Part shown: piece after piece, positions 33,078 to 44,194 of the stretch
Position numbering within the stretch: position 1 is the stretch's first letter
Layout of the letters: each line of letters opens with the position of its first letter
Position numbers and translations under genes: made by a program
Notes under the pieces: model-generated
Database searches by the model: none
What the model was told of the DNA's origin: nothing
The model's input: only the letters and a program-made list of their open reading frames with translations
NCBI GenBank assembly: GCA_030710605.1
Contig: CP092875.1
Location: 67,352,514-67,416,513, forward strand
Direction of reading: 5' to 3'
Length of the DNA stretch: 64,000 nt
Source: Cordylochernes scorpioides
Lineage: Eukaryota; Arthropoda; Arachnida; Pseudoscorpiones; Chernetidae

Positions 33078-33150
33078 GTCCAGGAGCGGGAATCGAACCC
33101 ACAACCTTCTGCTTACCGGGCAGGTGCCATGTCCACTAGGCTATCCTGGA
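33078..33150 (-). tRNA. tRNA-like gene, anticodon position GGT, copy 2
   Basis: Identical by eye to the copy at 32728-32800, one repeat unit (350 bp) further on. Confidence 0.6.
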
Positions 33151-33458
33151 CGATATTTCTCCGTTCGTAACTAACATTTAAACTGACTAATAATACTTAT
33201 AAATGACTGCGGCGTATAATTATAAAGCTATACAACCAGTTTAACCGCATAACTTTCTTTTTATTTATGAAAAATCATTTTTAATTTCAAAGAGTTAGAA
33301 ATATTATATTATTTCTCTTTGAAATTAAAAATGATTTTTCATAAATAAAAAGAAACTTATGCGGTTGAACTGGTTGTATAGCTTTATAATTATACGCCGC
33401 AGTCATTTATAAGTATTATTAGTCAGTTTAAATATTAGTTACGAACGGAGAAATATCG

Positions 33459-33531
33459 TCCAGGATAGCCTAGTGGACATGGCACCTGCCCGGTAAGCAG
33501 AAGGTTGTGGGTTCGATTCCCGCTCCTGGAC
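33459..33531 (+). tRNA. tRNA-like gene, anticodon position GGT, copy 3
   Basis: Same 73-base sequence, now on the plus strand, in the inverted half of the array. CTTTTATTTTT follows as a possible terminator. Confidence 0.6.
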
Positions 33532-33810
33532 ACTTTTATTTTTCCGTTCGCCATTACTCTTCATATTTTCACCCTCCATACGTCATCCATTCATATATAG
33601 ACCATCACTCTCCATATATTCAACCTTTTCATACGTCATCCAAAAGTTAGAAATATTAAATTATTTCTCTTTGAAATTAAAAATGATTTTTCATAAATAA
33701 AAAGAAACTTATGCGGTTAAACTGGTTGTATAGCTTTATAATTATACGCCGCAGTCATTTATAAGTATTATTAGTCAGTTTAAATATTAGTTACGAACGG
33801 AGAAATATCG

Positions 33811-33883
33811 TCCAGGATAGTCTAGTGGACATGGCACCTGCCCGGTAAGCAGAAGGTTGTGGGTTCGATTCCCGCTCCTGGAC
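33811..33883 (+). tRNA. tRNA-like gene, anticodon position GGT, copy 4
   Basis: Plus-strand copy with one change in the D stem (GTCT instead of GCCT), which weakens a pair. Otherwise it matches the other three. Confidence 0.58.
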
Positions 33884-34242
33884 ACTTTTATTTTTCCGTT
33901 CGCCATTACTCTTCATATTTTCACCCTCCATACGTCATCCATTCATATATAGACCATCACTCTTCATATATTCAACCTTTTCATACGTCATCCAAAAGTT
34001 AGAAATATTAAAATATTTCTCTTTGAAATTAAAAATGATTTTTCATAAATAAAAAGAAACTTATGCGGTTAAACTGGTTGTATAGCTTTATAAAATAGAT
34101 CTATTCAAACATAAAATAGATCATTTATCAACGTTGAGTAACCGTTACTAATATAAAATGACATAATGAATATACATTAACAAATAATTCAATTGGTTCT
34201 GAATATATTAACACTATAGATTATTTCTTTTAAAAAAATAAA

Positions 34243-34312
34243 CACTTCGGCCAGTTAAAGTTTCATTTTTCTCAACGTTTCAACAAAAATATTTTGTCTT
34301 CGTCAGGAGAAA
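34243..34312 (-). repeat. Penelope-type tail remnant, copy 2
   Basis: Nearly identical to 9943-10012 (CTCCTGACGAAGACAAAATA on the minus strand, then GTTGAAACGTTG). Confidence 0.4.
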
Positions 34313-34819
34313 TATAAATAAAGCATTTGGCAAGACGATCATATCATCTGATGGAGTAATATCTAAGAACTAAATAATAAGGAAACACATAATTGCGACA
34401 TTCATTTTTATAGGAAAATGTTTTGAGAATAATCGAATAATGATTTCTTTACTTAATAGTGATATTAAATCCAATGTATGCCTTTTTGTTATCTAGTGTT
34501 ATATATATGTCACAATTTGCGTTTTTATCTCTTTAAAATAATATGTTTTTATCCTTCATATTGTCACGTAGAAATTTAGGAAAGACAAACTTCAGAATGA
34601 CACAATAATTTATTTTAAGGCACCAACAAAAATTAACATTTATAAGATACAAAATAAGCAATGAGGCAGATAGTCTTTGCATAAGTTTGTGTGTGTGAGG
34701 GAACAGGTGACCTTCATTTTCTTAAATAAATATCCTCAAGGAAAAAAATATAAAGCAATTAGTATATATATATTGAGAAAGTAGTACACACAAAGAAGAT
34801 TAATGAGAAAGTCAAAGAA
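34313..34819. repeat. Backbone start of unit 4; empty Tc1 site
   Basis: No gene seen. Nearly identical to 10013-10466 joined to 11886-11920. The uninterrupted AGTATATATATATTGAG near 34761 is the pre-insertion state of the Tc1 element. Confidence 0.7.
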
Positions 34820-35293
34820 GTCTCTTAAGAAAGCCAAAGAAGAAAGAAAAAAATTTGGATTGAAATTAAATATCAGCAACACCAAAATTAGAACTACATA
34901 TAGTATGACATTTGAAAACTATCCAGCAGGTATTTCTTTTGAAAGAAACATTTGAAATTATTTTCAAAAATATTAACAGTTGATCTCTTCCCATTCTTAG
35001 GATCCAGGATTGATAATATGCGAAGTTGCTTAGAGGAAGTAAAAAGGAAAAATAGCATTAGGACTAGGAAGGGATGCAACGATAAATTGGACAAAATTAT
35101 AAAAGATATTTCTATTAAGACAAAGAAGGGAATAGTAGAGGCATTGGTATTTACTGCGGTCACTTGTGGATGTGAGTGCTGGACTCTCAGAAAAGAAGTT
35201 AGAAAAATAATTTAATAGTTCAAATTGTAGATATAGAGAAAGCTACTCAGTGTCTTGGAGATATAAGGATCAATAATTTGGTTTTAAATGAAA
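34820..35293 (+). pseudogene. RTE/BovB-like LINE 3' relic, unit 4, left part
   Basis: Very close to 11935-12310. It contains LNISNTKI, then LGSRIDN, DKIIKDISIKTKKGIVEALV and CWTLRKEVRK. It is cut at 35293 by the Helitron composite and continues at 42266. Confidence 0.72.
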
Positions 35294-35612
35294 CTAGCGG
35301 ATGTACCCGGCTTCGCCCGGGTTTTACCCTAGTGAAAGTTTACCTAACGAACATTTGTTAAAACAATTCTAGAAAACATCCAATCCCTACTGAATCTATA
35401 CTTGGCAAGATAACTTTATGTTTGATTATCTGCTCCACCTAGCTGTACCCGTTCAAACGTTGCTGTCTTTGAACAAAAAGGCAGTTTTAATACCTAAATA
35501 ATAATTTTTTAATGATCAAATGTATACAATACATCAAAATGAAAATTAACAATAAAATTATCCCTACATAAATGTCATTTAAATATAACATATGTAAAAA
35601 ATAATAGATATA

Positions 35613-36488
35613 TGGTAATTTAAAACAACAACCTCATATGGTGTAGATAACTTATAACAAGATTGCCATGTTGTATATAGAAACATCTATAAATAATTAT
35701 GCGCATGATTAATCTGTGTCTTTACATCACCCTATGTAATGTAATTTGTACAAAGTGGATAAATAAATAAAATCTGTAATAGATTTAAGAGTTGAGCTAA
35801 AGCAGAGATCGAGCATAGTATTGCCAAAACAACAGTCTAAAGATGGAACTCATAAATCAAGTAGATTTACAATTCCCACAAACAAGGCCACCCACACTGT
35901 CACATGTGGTGGAATGCAGAGACCCCTCTCACACCTGGACATGCCAAGGCCCCCCTTTTCTCAGAAACGCCCATGTCACATAAGGTCACCCCGTCTTTAA
36001 CCTATAAATCATCACCTTACAGTGGCTTGACAGCTCAGTACAGTTCAGTCAGTTGATTCTAGTTCACCCTTAGCGCAAGCCGCGTCGGTCGTACCTTATG
36101 TCGATCTCAACTATCATGTAGACGAGTAAGAAACTTCTATGTCTCCATCTTTCGCTCCTGGCTCAACTTTTATCTGTTTACGGAACTTTCTTAGTGCAAC
36201 TGTGTCTTCGTTTTTTGTGTGGATATCCCCAGTTTTCCACTCTGCCTCGACCACGACTGCCTGTATTTTGTGAGAACTTTTAAAGGTCTTCCAAGGTGCA
36301 GAGAGGTACTGGAAAACTCTACATCCTGACTGTTCCTCTCGGTCAACACAGTACAACAAGAGCTACCAGGACTTCAACATTATTTCAGTAGTCGACAGGA
36401 TCTCTACAAAAGCTACTGGAATTCTCATCTCATTACATGAGTCGACAGGATCTCATCACAGATAAGTCGACAGCAAAACATCATCACA
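35613..36488 (+). repeat. 876-bp LTR, 5' copy
   Basis: TG...CA ends, 876 bp. It differs from the other LTR at one noticed position (CATAAATCAAGTAG versus CATAAATCAGGTAG), which implies recent insertion. Near the 3' end it holds three AGTCGACAG-type repeats (about 36391, 36440 and 36464). Confidence 0.88.
36003..36039 (+). promoter_or_regulatory. TATA box and TCAGT initiator in LTR
   Basis: TATAAATC at 36003 is followed, with about 32 bases between the two start positions, by CTCAGTACAG, with TCAGT at 36035-36039. This spacing and the TCAGT initiator are typical of arthropod core promoters and set the plus strand as sense. The same elements occur in the second LTR at 40521-40557. Confidence 0.55.
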
Positions 36489-36518
36489 TTTAAGCCGACA
36501 GGATGACCAAAACGAAAG

Positions 36519-37010
36519 ATGACACAACGAAGAGGTAAGAAGACTGTTCAGATAGGAAGCGAGAAAGAGCGAAGATGGAGGAACAAGCCCGACCATTCCA
36601 ACGAAACGTCCAAGCAATCTCTCCCCAAGATATTTACGGAAGAAACGCCGCCCCAACGGACTTCCGCATACCCGCTAACCGATCGCCAACGTCGGGAGCA
36701 AGCTGACCGCGCCAACGACAGCCCCGATATTCCCGCAAGTCATGGAAACCGAGCAGCGATGTGGCCCAAACCCTGTGACAAGTTCCACACCTTCGACTTG
36801 ACATCGTCGAGACAATGCTCAAGGCAACAAGCCACAATCAACTTCACAGAAACTACAAGCGTCTACAAGCTCTACATGGAGCGTCTTCAACGTCAGCAGG
36901 AATACAAGCCAAGACCAAGTTTCCTGACTGAACTTTCACACAACTGTAAGTTTAAAAAAAAAAAACCTACCTCAACTTTATCCTCAAGTTCAAAACTTGA
37001 TTCCCTATAA
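36519..37010 (+). CDS. Unrecognised 163-aa frame in LTR element
   Basis: The frame follows the 5' LTR by 30 bases and encodes a basic, polar, Arg/Gln/Ser-rich protein (MTQRRGKKTVQIGSEKERRW start) with no recognised domain. An upstream ATG at 36502 runs only 11 codons. The frame crosses a GTAAG (36534) and another GTAAGT (36946) that could be splice donors. Polypyrimidine-CAG acceptors exist further on (for example TTTTTTTTCAG ending near 39401). It could be a gag remnant, a leader exon, or chance. The only long frame in the interior is this one. Confidence 0.3.
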   Translation: MTQRRGKKTVQIGSEKERRWRNKPDHSNETSKQSLPKIFTEETPPQRTSAYPLTDRQRREQADRANDSPDIPASHGNRAAMWPKPCDKFHTFDLTSSRQCSRQQATINFTETTSVYKLYMERLQRQQEYKPRPSFLTELSHNCKFKKKKPTSTLSSSSKLDSL

Positions 37011-40000
37011 ATTTTGTATTTATATTTTCACTTTAAGCATTTTAAAATCAATTTTTTACCTTTTTTATACCATTTTTTAATTCAATTTTTAAAACTTTCA
37101 CATTTTCATTGATCAAATTTACTTTAATTTTTAATCAGATTATAAATTTCAAGTTATTACTCTCAATTTTACTTAAAAAAAAAAAAAAAAATTCGCCCAT
37201 CACCCATTTTTACTAATTTACTAATCTTACATGCCTTTCCTAAATTTACCTAAAATGGCATTATCCAAAGCTACGACTTGAAAAAAAAAAAATCCATTAT
37301 TATTATTTTTTAAAAAATCTCATTCATCATAATTCTCAACTTATTTTTGTTTTACTTATTAGTTATCTTTATATCAAAAGACCAATATCTTTATCAATTC
37401 TTAAAATTTGGTAATGTTCACCATTTTAAGTAAGCGCCCAATTCAAATTATTTGTAACTCTCACGACATTGCCCTTTTATAAGAATCATTTTAATTATCA
37501 TAATCAACAATTTAAAAAGTATATTCAAATTTTAAATATAAATTAACATAGGTGAAACGCATTTTTTTTTAATTGCAAAAATCGGAAGATACAATATCTT
37601 CAAAAACGCCACTAGGGAAAACAACTATCTTTCCCAAAACAAGTTAAAAATAAAGATTCACTCCAATTCACCGCCAGTAGCTAATTTAAGTCACAGCCTT
37701 CCAAAACGATTACAATCGTTAATATTCGAGGATAAATACACTCCCTCGTCTTTTCCTTTTTACATGCATGATTGGTCATCAACACATTTCTTTCAAAAAA
37801 CCTTACAACACCCTCGCATCACTATCTCAAATTGGCAACAATTATTAGTGCGCGACTCAACACACAAATCCAAATCTTGAGCCACACAAGCCTCCACTTA
37901 GCTCTATATCGTCGCCACAATAAAATAATTTCACATTAAGCATGCCACATCCACTAACAGTCAAATATTCTCTCGATGTGTTTCATACAACAACCACCCA
38001 TGACTTTATTAAATTTGTTATTCATGGTGAAACAGGTTAGATTTGTACCAAACTAAGACTTCACGTGACACCTTTTCATTCACATTTCTCACTTCGTGTT
38101 ACAGTGCCACACCACAAAACTTTTTCACTTTTCAGGCCAAAGACGCCTTCACGCCTGTGACACCACATCTCAACTCAAAGCGTGTCCACGTTGAAAGTCG
38201 AACTTTCACCACACATCTAAACCTGACAACACTGAATAATATTTTTTCTAAACTAACTTCGAAACACAACAACTACGAACACCGAGAAAATCATATCTTT
38301 CAATTATAACAGTAAATTGCCAACTCCACAAAAGGAGAATATCTTCTCTCCCCCCTCAAGCAGTCATCTTGACCGCTAGCTTCATGATCGCCATTTTAAA
38401 CAAATGTTTCAAACCAACCATTTAGATTTCCTCGAGAATCTCACAAATCTCACCAACGAGATATCACAACACAACATACTTTAAACATTTTACATGTTAA
38501 TTGATAACACCAATTAAAACAATTTGGTTAAGTCTTATATAGACTTTTTAACGCGAAAGAGAAATCATTCTCTACATACCAGCATTGAGGACAAACGAAA
38601 AGATCATTTCACGTATTCCCAGTTTCAGAGTCATAGAAACACCGATGTTACCAAAGGGATATAATCTAGTCACACACCACAACTGTAACTTTTCGTCAAA
38701 AGAGACAATTTTTGTTCAATTTTACACTACTTAAATTTATCCAATCATTAATAACCTTCAATTATATTATAAATTTTGTATAAAATCTTGAATAATTATT
38801 CTCATTCTTACCTTTCAATTATATAAACAAATTTTTTAATCCAACATTTAAAAAAAAAAAAAAAAACCTTTAATCAAATTTACTTTTATTTTTCATGATA
38901 TTATTTTAGTATTGTAAAACATCTAATTGTTTCAAAAATTATTTTTATTTTATTATTTATTATATATTTTATATATTACAGGTTTAATTTTGTCCACTTA
39001 CACTTTTTGTACCCGCAATCATATTTCTATATTTTTATTCACTATATTTTTTATATTTGCTTAAATACCTTTATTATCTGACAATGTTTATCATGCACTA
39101 TCGAGCATCTACAACAATCGTTTTCAACAATCATTTTCTTTAACCAATTCCCTATATTTTTCATCACTATCTTTTCAGTCATTGCGTCACAACAACGTAG
39201 AAAAACGACTGCACTGCTTGACAATTTATTTTTTTTTATTTCGTAATTCAACAAACTCCTTGAACACAGTTCCCCAGACTTACAAATCCAAACTTCTGGT
39301 CTGAACACGCTTCAAGAGTTTATTTCATTTCATCCGCAGAGCAAATCACCAACGCATTCACAAAGCGTTCACTTTTTTCAACTTTCAACTTTTTTTTTCA
39401 GCTCTAGCGGACCACATTCAACCTTTGATTTCGAGTCAAGTCAGATCACCTACTGTCGCTACAATTCTACTTATCGCATGGCTCTATTTCACTCCTTTCT
39501 CAATCATATTAATAAGCAACTTTTCTTCAACAACTTTTAACCCAATAATCCTAAAATTGTGACAAAACACTGTAACCCTTATATAGGATCGCAAGTGAAA
39601 CATTGCCAAGGAAGACAGCTCAAGTCTATATCCTCGCTTTGCACCTGGATCTGAGTATTTGGTTTACATGGGCACTTCTAACAATTACATATTCTTCAAC
39701 AACTTTTCAACCCAATAACACTACAATTGTGAGAAAGCACTGTTACCCTATACAGGATCACAGGTGAAACATTGCCTAGGAAGACACTCAAGTCCATATC
39801 CTCGCTTTGCACCTGGACCTAAGTATTTGATTGCATGTGTAAATCTCACAATTGCTTATTCTTTAACTACTAACCCTGTCCAACGCCCACCAATATTCTC
39901 TTAGAATGTGAATTTTTATGTCATCATTTTATTTTAATCATCTTCTTTGTTAATCAAACACAATGTCATTTTTATTTCACTTTTATATATCCAACAAATA

Positions 40001-40130
40001 TCATCTTGTTATAGCCCTTTTTAACCCTCACAGTTTAAATTAATTAAAGAAATTTTAATTACTTACCTGTGTTAGAGAGGCTTTACCCGCCTAAACCCGG
40101 ATAAACCCTTTCACTCCCGGGGCCCATCTA
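37011..40130. other. G-poor interior of LTR element
   Basis: About 3.1 kb of C/A/T-rich, G-poor plus-strand sequence with no recognisable protein. Frames of 88 and 85 codons are low complexity and unsupported. It includes poly-A runs (37173, 38852) and a 169-bp tandem duplication at 39523-39860. Confidence 0.6.
39523..39860. repeat. 169-bp tandem duplication
   Basis: Two diverged copies begin TTCTTCAACAACTTTT (39523 and 39692). They share GTGAAACATTGCC, ACACTCAAGTC-like and TATCCTCGCTTTGCACCTGG stretches. Confidence 0.85.
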
Positions 40131-41006
40131 TGGTAATTTAAAACAACAACCTCATATGGTGTAGATAACTTATAACAAGATTGCCATGTTGTATATAGAA
40201 ACATCTATAAATAATTATGCGCATGATTAATCTGTGTCTTTACATCACCCTATGTAATGTAATTTGTACAAAGTGGATAAATAAATAAAATCTGTAATAG
40301 ATTTAAGAGTTGAGCTAAAGCAGAGATCGAGCATAGTATTGCCAAAACAACAGTCTAAAGATGGAACTCATAAATCAGGTAGATTTACAATTCCCACAAA
40401 CAAGGCCACCCACACTGTCACATGTGGTGGAATGCAGAGACCCCTCTCACACCTGGACATGCCAAGGCCCCCCTTTTCTCAGAAACGCCCATGTCACATA
40501 AGGTCACCCCGTCTTTAACCTATAAATCATCACCTTACAGTGGCTTGACAGCTCAGTACAGTTCAGTCAGTTGATTCTAGTTCACCCTTAGCGCAAGCCG
40601 CGTCGGTCGTACCTTATGTCGATCTCAACTATCATGTAGACGAGTAAGAAACTTCTATGTCTCCATCTTTCGCTCCTGGCTCAACTTTTATCTGTTTACG
40701 GAACTTTCTTAGTGCAACTGTGTCTTCGTTTTTTGTGTGGATATCCCCAGTTTTCCACTCTGCCTCGACCACGACTGCCTGTATTTTGTGAGAACTTTTA
40801 AAGGTCTTCCAAGGTGCAGAGAGGTACTGGAAAACTCTACATCCTGACTGTTCCTCTCGGTCAACACAGTACAACAAGAGCTACCAGGACTTCAACATTA
40901 TTTCAGTAGTCGACAGGATCTCTACAAAAGCTACTGGAATTCTCATCTCATTACATGAGTCGACAGGATCTCATCACAGATAAGTCGACAGCAAAACATC
41001 ATCACA
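40131..41006 (+). repeat. 876-bp LTR, 3' copy
   Basis: Same length as the 5' copy and almost identical. It is followed by GATATATTTTG, the second target duplication. Confidence 0.88.
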
Positions 41007-41478
41007 GATATATTTTGATAATTTGAAACTCGTAAATTTAAAGTGAACATTTTTTCCCGGTCCCTTGAAAAATACTCGATAAGTTGAATAAAATCAATAT
41101 TAATTATCATTATTCTTGTCTCAAATAAATTGCCGTGTCATCCTGAATTTTGTCTTTTCTAATTTTCTACATTACAAAATCATCATTTTATCTATTCTCC
41201 CAATATATATGTTGTAGATAAATGATAAAACTAACTTTGACTTGTACGCAATTAATAGGTATAAAATCTTATTTTTGATAAATAATAATCACCATTTAGT
41301 TAAATCTACAAATCTGCAAATAACTCTAAGGATATTCAAGATATTCAAGAAATTATTTTTCAAAAACCTTTCCGGGGATATACCTAATAATAGCCCAAAA
41401 TTTCACGGCGATTGGATGTATGGTTTTTGAATCTATAGAGTACAGACAGACAAACATTCAATTTTATATATATATATG

Positions 41479-42213
41479 TACCCGGCTTCGCCCGGGTTTT
41501 ACCCGAGTAAAGGTTTGTCTAACGAACATTTGTTGAAACAATTCTCTATAAACTTATAAAGAAATTATAGATATATTTTGATAATTTGAAACTCGTAAAT
41601 TTGAATCTCTCGATAAAGTGAACATTTTTCCCCGGTCCCTGTGTGCCGTGTCATCCTGAATTTTGTCTTTCCTAATTTTCTACTTTACAAAATCATCGTT
41701 TTATCTAGTGAACATTTTTTCCCGGTCCCTTGAAAAATACTCGATAAGTTGAATAAAATCAATATTAATTGGTTCCCTCGGTAATTGGAAGTTAAAGGAA
41801 TAGTATCTTGCCTTGGAATTGTATCATTTTTCTTGTCTCAAATAAATTGCCGTGTCATCCTGAATTGTGTCTTTCCTAATTTTCTACATTACAAAATCAT
41901 CACTTTATCTATTCTCCCAATATATATGTTGTAGTAAATGATAAAACTAACTTTGACTTGTGCGCAATTAATAGGTAGAAAATCTTACTTTTGATAAATA
42001 ATTTTTAAGATTATAAATTCATAGATAAAAAAACTTGTTATCATCATCGCAATGAGGGCGCTGCTTGCGAGTTAAATCTACAAATCTGCAAATAACTCTA
42101 AGGATATTCAAGATATTCAAGATATTATTTTTCAAGAACCTTCCCGGGGATATACCTAATAATATCCCAAAATTTCACGGCGATTGAATGTATGGTTTTC
42201 GAATCTATAGAGT

Positions 42214-42244
<31 letters not shown>

Positions 42245-42265
42245 TCCAATTTTATATATATATAG
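41479..42265 (-). mobile_element. Second Helitron copy in composite
   Basis: Starts (left) at TACCCGGCTTCGCCCGGGTT, a 3' hairpin missing its CTAGCGGA cap. It shares with 35294-35612 plus 41013-41470 the blocks AACGAACATTTGTT, TTGCCGTGTCATCCTGAAT and GGATATACCTAATAAT. It ends (right) at the TATATATATAGA terminus. A short (GACA)n run lies at 42217-42243. It is a tandem or end-to-end Helitron insertion. Confidence 0.65.
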
Positions 42266-42560
42266 ATTAATACTGGTAGATCTCCCTAGAATCCCAAATA
42301 GGCAAACAAAGAATGACCTACTTCACACCCATAATGAGAGAAAATGGATTAGAAAAGATGTTGGGAATAATTGAAGGAAGAGGAAAAGAGAAAGAACTGC
42401 AATAAGCTGGCTAGAAGGAGTCAAGAAATCTACAGGGATGTCATTAAATGAGCTGCGAGTAATTGTCACCAACGGCTAAATTGGAAGATTATTTGTCTGA
42501 ATAGTCACCAAAAGGCGAACTAGACTTGATGGGCACTAATAACAATTTCTAAATGAGAGA
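42266..42560 (+). pseudogene. RTE/BovB-like LINE relic, unit 4, right part
   Basis: Continues the relic cut at 35293 with KQRMTYF, MRENGLEKMLGIIEGRGKEK and TGMSLNELRVIV, matching the C-terminus of the polymerase. It ends in (GA)n. Confidence 0.72.
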
Positions 42561-42709
42561 GAGAGAGAGAGAAAAAAAGTTTTCTTTCACATGATTATTC
42601 TTTTTTTCCATTCTCCCAAATGATTAAAACACTATATACAAACGAAGAAGCGTCGCTCCTAGGATTTTACGATATTAAAAAATGTATTATAGGAAACAAA
42701 CAAAAAAAA

Positions 42710-42782
42710 TGCCCCGTGTGAGGATCGAACTCACGACCTTCAGATTATGAGACTGACGCGCTACCTACTGCGCTAACGAGGC
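42710..42782 (-). tRNA. tRNA-Met (CAT), elongator, copy 6
   Basis: Identical by eye to the copy at 926-998, with a T-run terminator. It lies about 150 bp past the unit 4 LINE relic. Confidence 0.93.
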
Positions 42783-43179
42783 GACGGTTTAAAATTCCGA
42801 CTATTACTTAAATATATATATATTTATAATTAAACACTGATTTGTTTGGTGTGTTGAAGCAATTAGCAATTACCTAAGTTATTTAAAAAGAGATATAAAT
42901 CTTTCCAAATAATTTATTTTCATTCATATAATGGCAAGCTTTCAAGTTTGTTCTTCAAAGGACATTTTTTTTGTCACGATTACTACATTACACGAGTACT
43001 GAAAAAAAAAATATATGAATATTCAAGAAGTGAATATGGAAAGTTAACTATCACTTGATCACATTTATAAACCGAACACTTAATAATTCATGAACCTAAT
43101 CCAATAATTAATTTTAAAAGCGCCGTATACAGAATGGTTCTATTAATTTTATATTTATAGACCGAATATGGAATCAATT
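42783..43179. repeat. Unit 4 deletion junction
   Basis: No gene. Sequence after the tRNA matches 12920-13120 up to CAAAGGACATTTTTTTTGTC near 42978. It then continues with minisatellite right-flank sequence equivalent to 9200. The first SINE and the minisatellite are missing from this unit. Confidence 0.65.
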
Positions 43180-43380
43180 TGTCATTCGAAGAGTCGGTGA
43201 ATGAGTGGGTAACACCCTCGATTCCCCACAGCCATGAACAGGGATCGAATCTCGCGTTAACATTTTGTTTAATATGTAAATAACCTTCACTTATTATTCA
43301 TTGTTGCAAATACCATAAACTAGATTGCTCTTTTTGAGCGGTACCTGATAAAGTGATTTTGGAACTAGAACAATTTGTCA
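43180..43380 (+). mobile_element. Family S SINE, copy 7
   Basis: Contains AGGGATCGAATCTCGCG (one change in the B-box stem) and TTTTTGAGCGGTACCTGATA. It is the post-minisatellite subtype, although the minisatellite is deleted here. Confidence 0.62.
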
Positions 43381-43734
43381 TTCGCTCAATCAAGAATGGA
43401 GAATTCTAAACAAATCACAAATGCGGAAATTAACCTGTTTATTAATCAATTTGTAAATGTATGAAGAACCCACTATCAATAAATCAATTGTAATCGAATG
43501 AAACACCACATTCATGAACCAATTATATATTGAAACAACATTATTTTAATTCAATTGATTCGGTTCTTGATGCCTGATAGGTAAGTTTATAATCATTTTT
43601 TTCATAAAATGATCATTTATGAATGAATAGTAACAATTATTAATATAAAATTATACATAATGAATAATACATTAACAAATAATTTGAGTAGGTTTGAATA
43701 TATTAACACTAGAGATTATTTCTTTAAAAAATAA

Positions 43735-43803
43735 ACACTTCAGGCAGTTAAAGTTTCATTTTCTCAACATTTCAACAAAAAACTTTTGTCCTCATCCGGA
43801 GAA
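43735..43803 (-). repeat. Penelope-type tail remnant, copy 3
   Basis: Diverged copy of 9943-10012 (GAAATGTTGAGAAAATGAAA on the minus strand), with CTCCGGATGAGGAC replacing CTCCTGACGAAGAC. Confidence 0.38.
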
Positions 43804-44194
43804 ATAAATAAAAATAAAGCATTTGGCAAGCCCATTATATCATTTGATGGAGTAATATTTAAGAACTAAATAATAAGGTAAAATATAATTGCGAGATTCA
43901 TTCATTATTTATAATAAAATGTTTTGAGAATAATCAAATAATGATTTCTCTACTTAATAGTGATAATTAATCCAATATATGCCTTTTTATTATCTAGTGT
44001 TGTATATACAGCACATTTTGCATTTTTTCTTTAAAATTATATGTCTTTTATACTTTATTCAATTTATATAAACATTTTATTGATTTAAAAATTTATTAAA
44101 GCCCCTGAATTTTGTACATGTTATAAACTGCAGAGTATTTGTACGCGCTGTAAATAATATTTACTTCGACTACCGTCCAGGAAGTTCCTGTGGA

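Larger units (their letters stand above)
32496..34091. mobile_element. Palindromic composite carrying four tRNA-like genes
   Basis: A 1.6-kb insertion lies between two copies of ATAAAATAGATCT (about 32483-32495 and 34090-34102). The paralogue at 9794-9807 has a single copy and no insert. It is built from a unit of about 355 bp (beginning TATAAATGACTGCGGCGTAT). Two units run one way, with tRNA-like genes on the minus strand, then two run the other way, with tRNA-like genes on the plus strand. The inversion point is near 33290-33300. Each unit contains one tRNA-like gene. The outer right end stops inside the unit. No protein frame is found. Confidence 0.82.
35613..41006 (+). mobile_element. Non-autonomous LTR retrotransposon (LARD-like)
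   Basis: Two 876-bp direct repeats bound a 3.6-kb interior. They start TGGTAATTTAAAACAAC and end CATCATCACA. The flanks carry GATAT(A) on both sides (35607-35612 and 41007-41012). The interior has no protease, RT or integrase motif. It shows marked depletion of G on the plus strand from about 36960 to 40060. Orientation is taken from the LTR core promoter. Neither a primer-binding site nor a purine tract could be assigned, so the superfamily is unknown. Confidence 0.85.
35294..42265 (-). mobile_element. Helitron composite with nested LTR element
   Basis: The left edge is CTAGCGGATGTACCCGGCTT, a Helitron 3' end read on the minus strand. The right edge, read on the minus strand, is TCTATATATATATAAAATTG, a 5' TC end. 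The host relic reads GTTTTAAATGAAA then TTAATACTGG across the insertion. The paralogue at 5553-5577 has these joined with nothing between. Inside are a first Helitron (35294-35612 plus 41013-41470) split by the LTR element, and a second Helitron copy abutting it. No Rep/helicase frame is present. Confidence 0.82.

Noticed and set aside
36114..36359. 81-residue minus-strand frame, identical at 40632-40877
   Set aside because: It is identical only because both lie in the two LTRs. It is antisense to the promoter and has no recognised domain.
40081..40130. Primer-binding site of the non-autonomous LTR element, read on the minus strand
   Set aside because: TGGGCCCCGGGAGTG looks suggestive, but the implied tRNA 3' end does not fit a normal T arm, and the LTR promoter points the other way.
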